Assembly (NCBI GenBank): GCA_937915545.1
Contig: CALGIJ010000023.1
Location: 1 to 63,487 of the forward strand
Direction: 5' to 3'
Origin: an uncultured Desulfobacterales bacterium
GTDB taxonomy: Bacteria; Desulfobacterota; Desulfobulbia; Desulfobulbales; Desulfocapsaceae
Length of the DNA: 63,487 nt
Part shown: one piece after another, positions 16,225 to 30,315 of the stretch
Layout of the letters: each line of letters starts with the position of its first letter
How positions within the stretch are numbered: position 1 is the first letter of the stretch
The notes under the pieces: generated by a model
Database searches by the model: none
The model's input: only the letters and a program-made list of their open reading frames with translations
What the model was told of the DNA's origin: nothing
Translations under genes and position numbers: made by a program

Positions 16225-17640
16225 CTAGGGGGGAGTCTCGCGACGTTCGGGAAAGCGGACGGTGCAGGTGTTCCAGCCGTTGTCGCTGGTGAAGGCGATG
16301 CTGCCGTGGTGCAGGTCGACGATGCGGTTGACGATGGTTAGGCCGAGGCCGGAGCCGCCGAACTCCTGCGAGCGGGATTTCTCGACGCGGAAAAACTGCT
16401 CACACAGGCGCGGCAGGTCTGCCGCAGATATCTGCGGGCCGGTATTGGCCACGGACAGCTGCACCCAGCCCTGCTGCCGATCGGTTGCGATGCGGATCTT
16501 GCCGCTTTGGCGGTGGTTGTACTTGATGGCGTTGTCGAGCAGATTGACGATCAGGCGGAAGAGTTTGTCGCGGTCGCCGGATAAGGGCGCCTCGGCCAGC
16601 TCGGTGACCACCTCGAGGCGACGCGCCTCGAGCAGCACGGCAAATTCCTCCAGCGCCTCGCCGAGCAGGGCGGCGAGATCAACCCTGGTAATGTTCAGGC
16701 GCTCATCTTGCTCCAATCTCGAGATCTCGAGGAGGTCGCTCACCAGCCTGGCCATGCGGCGCAGGGTGTGGAGCTGCTTTTCCAACTCGCGGCGCAGAGG
16801 TTGTGGCGGGGAGCCGGCGAGCATTTCCTCGTGGCCGAGCAGGAGAATGCTCAGCGGGCTTTTCAACTCGTGGGCGGCGTTGCCGACGAATTCCTTCTGG
16901 CGGCGAAAGGAGTGCTGCAGGCGGTCGAACATCGCGTTGAGGGAGTGTGACAGCACGAAGAGCTCGTCGCGGCTGCGGCCCGGGACGATCCGGCGATCGA
17001 GGGAACGTTCCTGGATTTCCTTGATCTCGTCGTTGATCGTCACCAGCGGGCGCAGCACCCGGCCGGCGAGGTAATAGCTGGCGGCGAAAATGAGGAGCAC
17101 CGTCGCCGCTAGAGCCGCCGCCACCCCGGCGCGCAGCTCGAAGAGTTCCAACTCGAAAAAAAGCAGCGGTTTGGCGATGACCGCGGTCATCGTCTCGCCG
17201 TCGTGCTGGTAGTGGAGCACTTTTACCCGGAACCTGACCTTGTCGTCGGTGATCTCGGCGAGTTCGTGGCGATCTTCCGGGTCGATCCACAAAGCGTCGA
17301 GCGGAATGTGCGCATTGATGAAGTATTTGTGCTTTTTCGGCAGATAGGGCAGGTCGAAGCGTTTCGCCAGGGGGGAGAGATAACGCGGGCGCTGTTCGCT
17401 GTCGAAGATTTTCAACCAGTAGCGGCTTGCCAGAGCGCTGCTCCTCTCATGCCACTTGGCCGGGGGCTTCCCGGACGAGGTGAGGCTGGTGAAGACCGCC
17501 TCGGCGACGACATTGAGCTCCCTGTCCACCAGGGTGTACGATTCGCGCAGGACCTGGGTGTATATGATGACGGAAAAGAGCGCGGTGGTGGTCAGCGCCA
17601 CCAGCGCCATGCCCAGTGTCGCCTTGGTGCGAATCTTCAT
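16225..17640 (-). CDS. CusS/CzcS-like sensor histidine kinase
   Basis: 471 residues from the ATG at 17640, which overlaps the stop of the response-regulator gene (ATGA). First membrane segment at about 8-28, periplasmic domain of about 140 residues containing KKHKYFINAHIPLDAL, second membrane segment at about 170-192, HAMP (LRPLVTINDEIKEI), then HisKA with NAAHELKSPL, NLLDNAIKYN, and GSGLGLTIV. It is convergent with the efflux operon and forms an operon with the OmpR-type regulator upstream. It is a strong candidate for sensing periplasmic Cu/Ag and controlling the pump, though a metal site in the sensor domain is not evident. Confidence 0.9.
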   Translation of the reverse strand: MKIRTKATLGMALVALTTTALFSVIIYTQVLRESYTLVDRELNVVAEAVFTSLTSSGKPPAKWHERSSALASRYWLKIFDSEQRPRYLSPLAKRFDLPYLPKKHKYFINAHIPLDALWIDPEDRHELAEITDDKVRFRVKVLHYQHDGETMTAVIAKPLLFFELELFELRAGVAAALAATVLLIFAASYYLAGRVLRPLVTINDEIKEIQERSLDRRIVPGRSRDELFVLSHSLNAMFDRLQHSFRRQKEFVGNAAHELKSPLSILLLGHEEMLAGSPPQPLRRELEKQLHTLRRMARLVSDLLEISRLEQDERLNITRVDLAALLGEALEEFAVLLEARRLEVVTELAEAPLSGDRDKLFRLIVNLLDNAIKYNHRQSGKIRIATDRQQGWVQLSVANTGPQISAADLPRLCEQFFRVEKSRSQEFGGSGLGLTIVNRIVDLHHGSIAFTSDNGWNTCTVRFPERRETPP

Positions 17641-18317
17641 TGCCCTTCTCGCTCGATCAGATAACCGACGCCGCGGATCGATTTGATAATCTCTTCGCCT
17701 TCCGACAGGCGCAGTTTCTTGCGCAGATTGCTGATATGCACGGTGATGAAGTTGGACATGCTGAAGGGGTCGAAGGCGTCCCCCCAGACATGTTCGGCCA
17801 AGGCGAAGCGTGACACCGCTCTGCCCCTGTTGTGGAGGAGAAACTCGAGGATGGCGAATTCCTTGGCGGTCAGTGGCAGTGGGTGGCCGTCGTAGTGCAC
17901 CTCGCGGCTCACCGTATCGAGGCGGATGGGGCCGCATTCGAGGACCGGGCTGGCGGCACGGCCTCTGCGCAGCAGGGCGCGGACCCGCGCCAGCAGCTCG
18001 GCCACCGAAAAGGGCTTGGCGAGATAATCGTCGGCGCCGAGGTCGAGGCCGGCGACTTTGTCATCGATGTCCCCTTTGGCGGTCAGCATGAGGATGGGTG
18101 TGGCAATGCCCGCCGCGCGCACTTCGGCGAGGACTTCCAGTCCGTTCATCCCCGGCAGCATGATGTCGAGCAGGATCAGGTCGTAACTCTCCCCCCAGAT
18201 GCTGCGCAGACCGCTGGGGCCGTCCGTGGCGATGGACACCGCATAGTGCTCGCCGCCGAGGAGTTTTTCCAGCTTCTCGGCGAGCAGCGGTTCATCTTCG
18301 ATGATGAGGATATTCAT
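17637..18317 (-). CDS. OmpR/CusR-type response regulator
   Basis: 226 residues from the ATG at 18317. Receiver domain 1-118 with acidic pair in IIEDEPLL, phospho-Asp in LILLDIMLPG and conserved Lys in YLAKPFSV. Winged-helix DNA-binding domain about 130-224 (LTAKEFAILEFLLHNRGR, VHISNLRKKL, IKSIRGVGYLIE). The gene is coupled to the downstream kinase. Tandem 11-bp repeats at 18501-18522 in the divergent promoter region have the spacing expected for this regulator family. Confidence 0.93.
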   Translation of the reverse strand: MNILIIEDEPLLAEKLEKLLGGEHYAVSIATDGPSGLRSIWGESYDLILLDIMLPGMNGLEVLAEVRAAGIATPILMLTAKGDIDDKVAGLDLGADDYLAKPFSVAELLARVRALLRRGRAASPVLECGPIRLDTVSREVHYDGHPLPLTAKEFAILEFLLHNRGRAVSRFALAEHVWGDAFDPFSMSNFITVHISNLRKKLRLSEGEEIIKSIRGVGYLIEREGQ

Positions 18318-18611
18318 CGTCGCGCTCTTTCTTTCCGCTGACTGAAAAAGGCAATTTGCACTGTGTCTCCTGACGTTTGGGTGGTGATGAAGGCAGGGCG
18401 GTCGACTTTGCCCCATGCCCCTTTTATACCGGAAGGGTTTCCTGTTTGGCAAACCACATCATATGGTGCCAGGGGGATTTTTTTCGGCAGACGCCGTCCA
18501 CTTCACCATTTCTTCACCTTTCTCCAGCTATGCTGTCTGCATCTCCCCAAGGCTGACGCGAGTCTCGGTCGACATCGGGGGCAAAGGGAACAACACTGCG
18601 GAGGCGACGCC
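18318..18611. other. Divergent promoter region between regulator and cytochrome b561 genes
   Basis: 294 bases with no gene. It contains the tandem repeats at 18501-18522 followed by a TATGCT -10-like hexamer at 18529. No other named element is seen. Confidence 0.5.
18501..18534 (+). promoter_or_regulatory. Tandem 11-bp repeats plus -10 hexamer: likely OmpR-family activator site
   Basis: CTTCACCATTT followed directly by CTTCACCTTTC, two direct repeats with 11-bp periodicity as in PhoB/OmpR-type boxes. A TATGCT -10-like hexamer lies six bases downstream at 18529-18534, with no matching -35. This is the layout of an activator-dependent promoter for the cytochrome b561 gene at 18612. The adjacent regulator (17637-18317) is the obvious candidate to bind. 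Confidence 0.5.
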
Positions 18612-19271
18612 ATGAGCGTGGTGGAAAACAAGGAGATACTCGTTTGGGATGTCGTGGTGCGCGTTGTGCATTGGTCTCTGGTGCTGCTCTGCCTTTTCGC
18701 CTACCTGAGCAGCGATGATGGCGGGGTGGTGCATCGCACTCTCGGCGTGGCCATTCTCCTGCTTGTCGTCGTTCGGCTCGTCTGGGGGGTGATCGGCACG
18801 CACTACGCGCGCTTCTCGCAGTTCGTCCAGTCACCACTGAAAGGGCTGGCCTATCTGCGCGACCTTCCCCGGGGCAAGGCGGCACGCGCACTCGGTCATA
18901 ACCCGGCGGCTGCCTGGATGATCATCCTGTTGCTCGGCGGTCTGCTGGCGCTCTGCCTGAGCGGGTTGATGATCCGTGGCGAGAGGTGGCAGGGGGGCCG
19001 GGGACTGCTTTCGGGTGATATGGTGGTCGGTAAGGCCTGGGCCGATGACCAGCATCACCGGCAGCTTGGCCCAAGGGCGCGGGCCGGGGCAGAGAGGGAA
19101 CACGTTGGCCACAAGCAGCATAGCACGTGGAAGGAGGTGCATGAAGCCCTCGCCGCGTTTCTCGGAGCTTTAATCGTGCTGCATATGGCTGGTGTCGCCG
19201 CATCCAGCCTGGTCCATCGTGAAAACCTCGTCGAGTCGATGTTTACCGGCCGGAAGACGCTTGACGGGTGA
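18612..19271 (+). CDS. Cytochrome b561 / diheme b-type cytochrome
   Basis: 219 residues from the ATG at 18612. Four membrane helices: about 12-32 with VRVVHWSLV, 42-62 with VHRTLG, 102-122, and 178-198 with FLGALIVLHMAG. The histidines in helices 1, 2 and 4 fit b561/Ni-Fe-hydrogenase-type diheme ligands. A hydrophilic, His-rich insert (about 140-165, DDQHHRQLG, GHKQHST) lies before the last helix. It divides from the metal-responsive two-component genes and may supply electrons for periplasmic redox chemistry, e.g. copper reduction; that link is inference. Confidence 0.87.
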   Translation: MSVVENKEILVWDVVVRVVHWSLVLLCLFAYLSSDDGGVVHRTLGVAILLLVVVRLVWGVIGTHYARFSQFVQSPLKGLAYLRDLPRGKAARALGHNPAAAWMIILLLGGLLALCLSGLMIRGERWQGGRGLLSGDMVVGKAWADDQHHRQLGPRARAGAEREHVGHKQHSTWKEVHEALAAFLGALIVLHMAGVAASSLVHRENLVESMFTGRKTLDG

Positions 19272-19309
19272 TGTCTGGCGCCCGTTTCTGTTTCTACGGA
19301 TGAAGTGAG

Positions 19310-21304
19310 ATGAAGATCATGTCTGCGTTTTCGGAGCGGTGCGCCCGCCATCGTCTCGGCGGGGTGTTGCCATTGCTGGCGGTATATCTGCTCATCGCCC
19401 AGTTTCTCAGACTGGGCCTGGCTTTTTGGGAGAGGAACAATCTGACCTGGGACAGCGGCCTGTGGCAGGCGCTGCTCTGGGGCACGCTGTTCGATTTCGC
19501 GGCAGCCCTGCTCCTGCTCCTGCCGGCGGTGCTCATTGCCACCGCCTTGCCGCGGCAGGCCCTGGCGCGCCCCTGGGTGCGCGCCGGGCTCCGTCTCGGC
19601 GCGTTCGCCCTGCTGTCGCTGATTGTCTTCGAGGCTTTGGCCGAGGTGGTCTTCTGGGAGGAGTTCGCCGCTCGCTTCAACTTCATTGCCATCGACTACC
19701 TCGTCTACACCACCGAGGTTATCGGCAACATCCGCGAGTCCTATCCCCTGCCGCTCTTCTTCGCCGGAATTTTCGCCCTCGCGGCGGTCCTCTTCCTATT
19801 GGTCGAGCGAAGCGGTTTCGTGCGGCGCTGGCTCTCCTCCGCCGACGAACCCTGGCCGCGGCGCATGGGGCAGGCGGCCCTGTGGCTGGCGCTGACGGCG
19901 GTTTTCGCAGTAGTGCTCAAGCAGAGCATGCTGCCCGAGTTCGCCAACGCCTACACTCAGGAAGTGGCCAAGAATGGGCTATGGTCGCTGGGCGCCGCCT
20001 TCCACGACAACGAGCTCGATTACCGCCAGTTCTACGCACAGCTGCCGGATGGCGAGGCCTACCGTGTCCTGCATGGTGAGTTGGAGCAGGACGGTTCGCT
20101 GCTGCGCGACCCGCAGGGGCGCGATACCCTGCGGCAGGTCAAGGGCCATGGCCGGGAGCTGCGGCCCAATGTCATCCAGATCACCGTGGAAAGCCTCAGC
20201 GCGGAATTCCTCGGCGCCTACAACAAGAGCTCGGCGTTGACGCCGCAGCTCGATGCCATTGCCGCCAGGAGCCTGGTCTTCGACAACTTCTATGCCACCG
20301 GTACACGGACCGATCGGGGCATGGAAGCCCTGACCCTGTCCTTGCCGCCCACCCCGGGGCGGTCGCTGGTCAAGCGAGCGCATAATGAAGACCTCTTCTC
20401 CCTGGGCTCGGTGTTTCGCTCGCGCGGCTATGATACTGCCTTCATTTACGGCGGTTATGGCTATTTCGACAACATGAACTACTTCTTCGGGCAGAACGGC
20501 TACCGCATTGTCGACCGCGCCGCTGTGGACAGCAGCGATATCACCTTCGCCAATGCCTGGGGTGCCTGCGACGAAGATGTCTTCCGCTGGACGGTGAAGG
20601 AAGCGGATGCCGCCTTTGCCCGCGGCGAGCCGTTTCATTTTTTTGTGATGACGACTTCGAACCATCGGCCCTACACCTTCCCCGAGGGCAGGATTGACCT
20701 CCCTTCGAAGGTTTCGGGGCGTCGCGGGGCGGTGAAATATACCGACTACGCCATTGGCGAACTGCTGCGGGAGGCGTCGACCCGGCCGTGGTACCGGGAC
20801 ACGGTGTTCGTCATCGTCGCCGACCATTGCGCCTCGTCGGCCGGCAAAGCCGAGCTGCCGGTGGACAAGTACCATATTCCCCTGATTATCCATGCCCCCG
20901 GGGGGCAGGTCGAGGCGGGCCGCGTCGCCACCTTGACCAGCCAGATCGACTATGCCCCGACCCTTCTTGGCCTGCTCGGCTGGACCTATGAGAGCCGCTT
21001 CTTCGGCCATGATGTGGGCAGGGTGCAAGGCGAGGCGGCCCATGCCTTCATCGGCAATTATCAGAAGGTGGCCCATCTTGAGGGGGAGATGCTGACCGTT
21101 CTCCGCCCGATGAGGCAGAAGAGCGCCTATTTCTTCCATGGCGAGAGCGGACGATTGGCTGTCGCGCCGCTGAGCACCGAGGCGCTGCGCGAGACGATCA
21201 GCTTCTACCAGACGGCCAGCGACATGTACCGTCGCGGGGCCTATCGCGCCCTCTCGCCGTCAAGGCCACTGCATGGCACGGTCGTGCAGGGAGGCGGGGG
21301 ATGA
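19310..21304 (+). CDS. LTA-synthase-like membrane sulfatase / phosphoglycerol transferase
   Basis: 664 residues from the ATG at 19310 (GAAGTGAG upstream; ATG 19319 also possible). Five membrane helices in the first 200 residues are followed by an extracytoplasmic sulfatase-fold domain. Metal and catalytic residues of the LtaS/MdoB family are visible: E294 (ITVES), nucleophile T334 (GTRTDRG), and D505-H506 (VADHCAS). In Gram-negatives, such enzymes transfer phosphoglycerol or phosphoethanolamine onto periplasmic glucans or lipid A-type acceptors; the substrate cannot be read from sequence. The stop overlaps the downstream methyltransferase start by four bases, suggesting co-translation. Confidence 0.87.
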   Translation: MKIMSAFSERCARHRLGGVLPLLAVYLLIAQFLRLGLAFWERNNLTWDSGLWQALLWGTLFDFAAALLLLLPAVLIATALPRQALARPWVRAGLRLGAFALLSLIVFEALAEVVFWEEFAARFNFIAIDYLVYTTEVIGNIRESYPLPLFFAGIFALAAVLFLLVERSGFVRRWLSSADEPWPRRMGQAALWLALTAVFAVVLKQSMLPEFANAYTQEVAKNGLWSLGAAFHDNELDYRQFYAQLPDGEAYRVLHGELEQDGSLLRDPQGRDTLRQVKGHGRELRPNVIQITVESLSAEFLGAYNKSSALTPQLDAIAARSLVFDNFYATGTRTDRGMEALTLSLPPTPGRSLVKRAHNEDLFSLGSVFRSRGYDTAFIYGGYGYFDNMNYFFGQNGYRIVDRAAVDSSDITFANAWGACDEDVFRWTVKEADAAFARGEPFHFFVMTTSNHRPYTFPEGRIDLPSKVSGRRGAVKYTDYAIGELLREASTRPWYRDTVFVIVADHCASSAGKAELPVDKYHIPLIIHAPGGQVEAGRVATLTSQIDYAPTLLGLLGWTYESRFFGHDVGRVQGEAAHAFIGNYQKVAHLEGEMLTVLRPMRQKSAYFFHGESGRLAVAPLSTEALRETISFYQTASDMYRRGAYRALSPSRPLHGTVVQGGGG

Positions 21305-22185
21305 CCGGCGAGAGAAAACACGGTTTCGGCCAAGTCTTAACCGATTTTTCATCATCGCTGACATATACTGCCGATCATGGCGACGATGGTGGCGAAGGGA
21401 TGGAACCTTGCCCCCTATGTCGTTGCCGTCCTTTTGTTTATGGAGATCCGGTCACCATGTCCGATGCCCTGTGCTCGCGCTTCGTTCGCCGGAGTGACGC
21501 CTGCAGCTCCCACTTCATCTATCCCCTTCCCGCAACATGGTGGAGCAGGGGGTATGAATATGCCTGGGCCGCCGGTTTCGCCGAGCCCGGCGACATAGCC
21601 CTCGATGCCGCCAGCGGTATCGAACACCCCCTTAAATTCCACCTCCTCGATCACTGCCGTCGTTGCCATGCCTGCGATGTCGACAGGAGGATCGTCAGCC
21701 CCGGGGCCATCAGGGAGGCCCTGGGAGACATATGGGGGCGGTCGACACCCGCTCCCCCGCCCGACAGGTATCTCTACGATATCGACTACTGCCGGGCGCG
21801 CCTCGAGGAACTGCCCTATCCTGACGGGAAATTCGACAAGATCTACTGCATCTCGGTGCTGGAGCATCTTCCCGATCGCTTCAATCGCAGCCGGGTGCTG
21901 CGGCCGCTGCGGCGCGTCCTGCCTTTCGCCGCGCGCAAGATGGCCCAGGCCATGGCGGAGTTTCACCGTACGCTGAAAGATGGCGGCCTGCTCGTTCTGA
22001 CCCTCGACTACCCACGCATCGACCTCGAGTATTTCCTCCTCGTCGTCGCCGAAACCGGCTTCTCCTTTTGCGGGCCGGTCGAACGCGATCTTCCCGGCGA
22101 CGCGCTCTATTCCGAGAAACACCAGCTCTATTGCTTTCGCGCGTTGTTGCGCAAGGAAGGCGGCGAGGCGGCTTTGCTGCCGTAA
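21301..22185 (+). CDS. SAM-dependent class I methyltransferase-like protein
   Basis: 294 residues. The start overlaps the sulfatase stop (ATGA); a later ATG near codon 34 or 53 is possible, because the first 50 residues look unlike the family. A glycine-containing motif I (IALDAASGIEHPL), a following acidic segment (CHACDVDRRI), and FDKIYCISVLEHL (motif IV) with a later KDGGLLVLTLDYP are typical of SAM methyltransferases that act on small molecules or polysaccharides. The ASG of motif I is a variation on the usual GxGxG. An N-terminal CPLC-x-C cluster (residues 37-42) may bind metal. Substrate unknown; envelope modification with the upstream sulfatase is plausible. Confidence 0.75.
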   Translation: MTGERKHGFGQVLTDFSSSLTYTADHGDDGGEGMEPCPLCRCRPFVYGDPVTMSDALCSRFVRRSDACSSHFIYPLPATWWSRGYEYAWAAGFAEPGDIALDAASGIEHPLKFHLLDHCRRCHACDVDRRIVSPGAIREALGDIWGRSTPAPPPDRYLYDIDYCRARLEELPYPDGKFDKIYCISVLEHLPDRFNRSRVLRPLRRVLPFAARKMAQAMAEFHRTLKDGGLLVLTLDYPRIDLEYFLLVVAETGFSFCGPVERDLPGDALYSEKHQLYCFRALLRKEGGEAALLP

Positions 22186-22296
22186 GGCATCTCGTCGCCG
22201 GAGAGGTCTTGCCAGGGGCTGTTGGCGAAAACCTCTCGCCTTGCCGGAGGAAGGCGTACTGTGCCCATCATGGCCATAAAACCCTCTCTGGGGGGG

Positions 22297-25218
<2,922 letters not shown>

Positions 25219-25465
25219 TGTGTCTCCTGGTGGTCTCCAGAAAGGAGTGTATCAAAAACCCACGCCGAGATTCAAGGCCCCGTCAACAAAGGGGGCACTT
25301 TGTGGGTAGCGGCCCGTGGACTGGTTGTCTCCGGCACGGGGGCTAGGCCTTGGGATATGTGGCCTGATGGGAGGATACATCTCAGCCAGATTGAGGAGAA
25401 CGGGTTTTTGCGGTTCGTACGGCCGCGTGGTCGCCGCCTGCGGCGTGGAACGCTGTGCGGTTGGT
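25219..25465. other. Intergenic stretch between hybrid kinase and MFS/spermidine-synthase gene
   Basis: About 250 bases. No supported gene and no clear terminator; it must hold the promoter of the hybrid kinase gene, but I cannot identify it confidently. Confidence 0.4.
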
Positions 25466-28318
25466 TTAGATGCCGAGGAGGGCACGCTGCCCGAGATACC
25501 AGCTGCGCTCCTCGTCGCTGGCACTTTCCGCCGTCGCTTGCTCAAGCAGCTCGAGCAGGCCGTCCACAGGGTAGGGGACGATCCAGTTGCGGGTGCGCTG
25601 CACCACCCCGACGAGGACGCTGATCCGCTCGCGGCGTTCGGCTCCACCGAGGCCGGCCAGCTGCCAGTCGTCCTCGCCTTTTCCCTGGCCGGCGATGAGG
25701 CGCACCAGGGCCCTGGTGGACTCGTTGGTCTTGCCACCGAAGGATTCTCCGGCGGGGCAGCCGGCGGCGGTCATCGCCTTGAGCACCACCGCCTCGGCAA
25801 TGCTCTCCATGGGAACGATGGTAGTCGAGTCGGTGAGAGCATGGATAACTTCCCTGAACAGCTCTTCATCCAGGCAGCGGGTCGCCCAGTCGGGGTGGCG
25901 CTTCGCCAGGGCATAGGCCGGCCAGTGGGCGGCGGTGTCGAGGGAGAGCAGGGTGGAGAGCTCGACGCTGCTGCCGAAAAAGAGATGCCGGCCGGCGAGG
26001 TAGTGCAGCCGGGGGTGGTCGAGGGTCTGCATGGGGGAAGCTGCGAAGGCGGCGCGGAGGTGGTCCGGGGTGAGGATCTCCCGCAGCAGCAGGCCGTCGA
26101 TGGAGCGGATGTCGGCCTCCGCGAGGGAGAGTCGCACTGCCTCGTTGTTCTGCCAGCGTTTCTCGGCGCGGAGGATATCGGCGCTGTCGAGGTCGTGCTG
26201 CGCGGCGAGCAGGAGGAGATCGCCGCCGTTGGCGGCGAAGACGCGAACATGGCGGAAGTGCTCGGAGATAGTGCGCATCACCATGCCGAGGACCTCGGGG
26301 GAGGTGTTGTAGATCTGCACCCACTGCAGAAAGACGCCGCCCTCGCTGAGGTGGGGCTGCACCTCCTGGTAGAAGCGATCGCTGAAGAGCATGTCGACCC
26401 CGGTCACCCAGGGGTTGGAGGGCTCGGAGACGATAATGTCCCACTTTTCCCGACTGCGGCCGATGACCCGGAAGGCGTCGCCCTGATGGAGCTTCAGCCG
26501 GGGATCCTGGTGCACCTGGTGGGTGAAGTCGCCAAAGAGGGGCAGCGCCTCGATGACCGTCGGCGAGATCTCCGCCACCTCGAGACGCTCAATGCCGGGA
26601 TGCAGGCCGAGCTCGCCGACGGTGACGCCGGTGCCGAGGCCGACGACCATGGCGCTTTTCGCCTCGTGGCGGCAGAAGAGGGCCGGCAGGTGGGCGCTCA
26701 GCTTGAGGGTATGGGTGTCCCACCGTGTCGAGGAGTCCGACTTGCCGTTGACGATGATCGAACGCGAGGGCGATTCGCCAAGGCTCTCGTCGCCTGAGCC
26801 GGTGACCGTCACGGTGTTGGCGACCCCGTCACGGTAGAAGAGCAACCGGTCGTTTTCGAAGTAGCTGTTGAAGAAGGCGGTGGGTCCGGTAAAGGAGGTG
26901 GCTATCGGCTGGCGCAGGCGGAAGGTGCCGATCATGAAGCGGCTCTTGTCGTAGAGCGATGGCAGGAAGGCAACCGCAGCGATCAGGGCCGCGGCGATGG
27001 CGCCCTGCGTGCGCCAGCCGCCTCCCAGGGGGCGGCTGGCGAGCAGCGCCGAAAAGGCAGCGCAGAGGAGCGCCACGCGGAAGACGCCGTCGTTGTCGAG
27101 CAGGGAGTAGAGGACGATGCCGCCCACCAGGCTGCCGGTGAGGTTGCCGAGGGTGTTGCAGGAAAAGAGCATCCCGGAGTGTCGCCCGACCAGGGCGAGG
27201 TCGCGCTTGATCTCGTGGAAGGTGATCGGCACGGTGGCGCCCATCAGGGCCACCGGCGCCAGCAGGAGGAGGAGCAGGGCGAGGAAGGCGGCGGCGTAGT
27301 AGCCCCAGAAGCCGGCGAGGTTGGACTGGAAGGCGATGCGCAGCAGATGCGCGCAGTAGGGCCAGGAGTCGAGGGTGAGGTAGACGAGCAGCAGCAGGGC
27401 GGCGATGGCCAGCTGGTTGACGAAGAGCTGTGGCGGCCATAGGGTGCGCAGCCGGCCGACAAGGCTGCTGCCGATGGCGATGGCGAGGATGAAGGCGGCG
27501 ACGATCAAGGAGAAGGAATAGGAGGAACTGCCCAGGGAGAGGTTGGTAACGCGGATGAGTACGTTCTCGAGGGTCATGACGTAGAAGCCGCTGAGAAAAG
27601 CGATGAGGTAAAGCGCCGCCGGGGCATGGGGCTTCCCTGCGCTGCAGCTGTCGCCGGGGAGGGGCGCCGGTTCTGTCTCGGGGCGGCGCGCGGCCTGCTC
27701 TTTCGGCCGCGCCGCCATCAGCAGAAAGAAGATGCCGGCCAGGCAGTTGATCATGGCGGTGCCGCGCATGGTGGTCGGCAGGCCGAAGGCGGGGATGAGC
27801 CAGAAGCCGGCGAGCAGGGCGCCGACGAAGGCCCCGCCGGTGTTGACCGCATAGACATGGGCGTGGATGCGCGTCGCCTCGCCGAGGGAGCGCGACAGCC
27901 CGCTGGTGAGAAAGGGGATGGTTCCCCCCATGCACATGGTGGGGATAGCGATGAGCAGGCAGCAGCAGAGCAGCCCCTGGGCGATGATCAGCCAGGGAGG
28001 CGCGAAGCTCCATTGGCGGGTCAAGCTCTCGGTGGCGGCGAAGATGTTAGGAAAGAGGAGGCACCACAGGCCGATGAGGAGTTCGAGCAGGGCGTATCCG
28101 CGGAAGTGGTTGCGCACCCGTGTGGTCATCTGTCCGCAGAGGTAGTAGCCGAGGGACAGCCCGCCAAGGAAGGCGGCGAGGATGATGGCGGTGGCGATGC
28201 TGTCGCTGCCGAGCAGGCGGCCGAGGTACTTCTGCCAGGTCACCTGGTAGATCAGGCCGGTGAGCCCGGTGGCAAAGATGACCGCGTACATCGTTCCCGT
28301 GATCAGCAGCGAACCCAT
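25466..28318 (-). CDS. Fused MFS-like transporter / spermidine-synthase-like protein
   Basis: 950 residues. The N-terminal half has about 12-14 membrane helices with MFS-like LGRLLGSDSIATAI and CMGGTIPFL motifs. The C-terminal part, about 530-750, is a spermidine-synthase-type Rossmann domain with MVVGLGTGVTVGELGL, EISPTV, GDAF and DIIVSEPSNPWVTGVD. Another 200 helical residues follow. This fusion occurs in many bacteria, with uncertain function; the aminopropyltransferase domain may use decarboxylated SAM or act as a methyltransferase-like enzyme at the membrane. The asparagine and proline in SEPSNPW replace the usual DxTDP of true spermidine synthases, so genuine polyamine synthesis is doubtful. 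Confidence 0.87.
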   Translation of the reverse strand: MGSLLITGTMYAVIFATGLTGLIYQVTWQKYLGRLLGSDSIATAIILAAFLGGLSLGYYLCGQMTTRVRNHFRGYALLELLIGLWCLLFPNIFAATESLTRQWSFAPPWLIIAQGLLCCCLLIAIPTMCMGGTIPFLTSGLSRSLGEATRIHAHVYAVNTGGAFVGALLAGFWLIPAFGLPTTMRGTAMINCLAGIFFLLMAARPKEQAARRPETEPAPLPGDSCSAGKPHAPAALYLIAFLSGFYVMTLENVLIRVTNLSLGSSSYSFSLIVAAFILAIAIGSSLVGRLRTLWPPQLFVNQLAIAALLLLVYLTLDSWPYCAHLLRIAFQSNLAGFWGYYAAAFLALLLLLLAPVALMGATVPITFHEIKRDLALVGRHSGMLFSCNTLGNLTGSLVGGIVLYSLLDNDGVFRVALLCAAFSALLASRPLGGGWRTQGAIAAALIAAVAFLPSLYDKSRFMIGTFRLRQPIATSFTGPTAFFNSYFENDRLLFYRDGVANTVTVTGSGDESLGESPSRSIIVNGKSDSSTRWDTHTLKLSAHLPALFCRHEAKSAMVVGLGTGVTVGELGLHPGIERLEVAEISPTVIEALPLFGDFTHQVHQDPRLKLHQGDAFRVIGRSREKWDIIVSEPSNPWVTGVDMLFSDRFYQEVQPHLSEGGVFLQWVQIYNTSPEVLGMVMRTISEHFRHVRVFAANGGDLLLLAAQHDLDSADILRAEKRWQNNEAVRLSLAEADIRSIDGLLLREILTPDHLRAAFAASPMQTLDHPRLHYLAGRHLFFGSSVELSTLLSLDTAAHWPAYALAKRHPDWATRCLDEELFREVIHALTDSTTIVPMESIAEAVVLKAMTAAGCPAGESFGGKTNESTRALVRLIAGQGKGEDDWQLAGLGGAERRERISVLVGVVQRTRNWIVPYPVDGLLELLEQATAESASDEERSWYLGQRALLGI

Positions 28319-28598
28319 GATGCCCCCCGGCAGTCGTGCCCAGCCTTTACCGCCGCGGCGGCAGCCGGGGACGGTCCTGTCATGCTGTGGAGCAGCATAC
28401 CGCGGAAGCGGCGCCGCGCAAACCGGAGATTTATGGTGGCGTGAGGTCGGGTCAAAAAAGATGAGAGAAATCTCTCCATGAAGGCAAAGGCCGGGAGGGG
28501 GCGGTCTTCCGCCAGGAGGAGCGCCTCGTCGCGGTGGGCGAGGCGCCTGTGGCTATGGCGAGGTGGCGAAGCTGCCGGGCTCGGCGTGGACCGACCTC

Positions 28599-30230
<1,632 letters not shown>

Positions 30231-30315
30231 GGGCCGGACCAAAAGGAAAAAATGGCGGCAAAATAGCATGAAGGGCAGTGGCGGGGCAAGGATAATCCTC
30301 AACCCGCCAGGTTTT

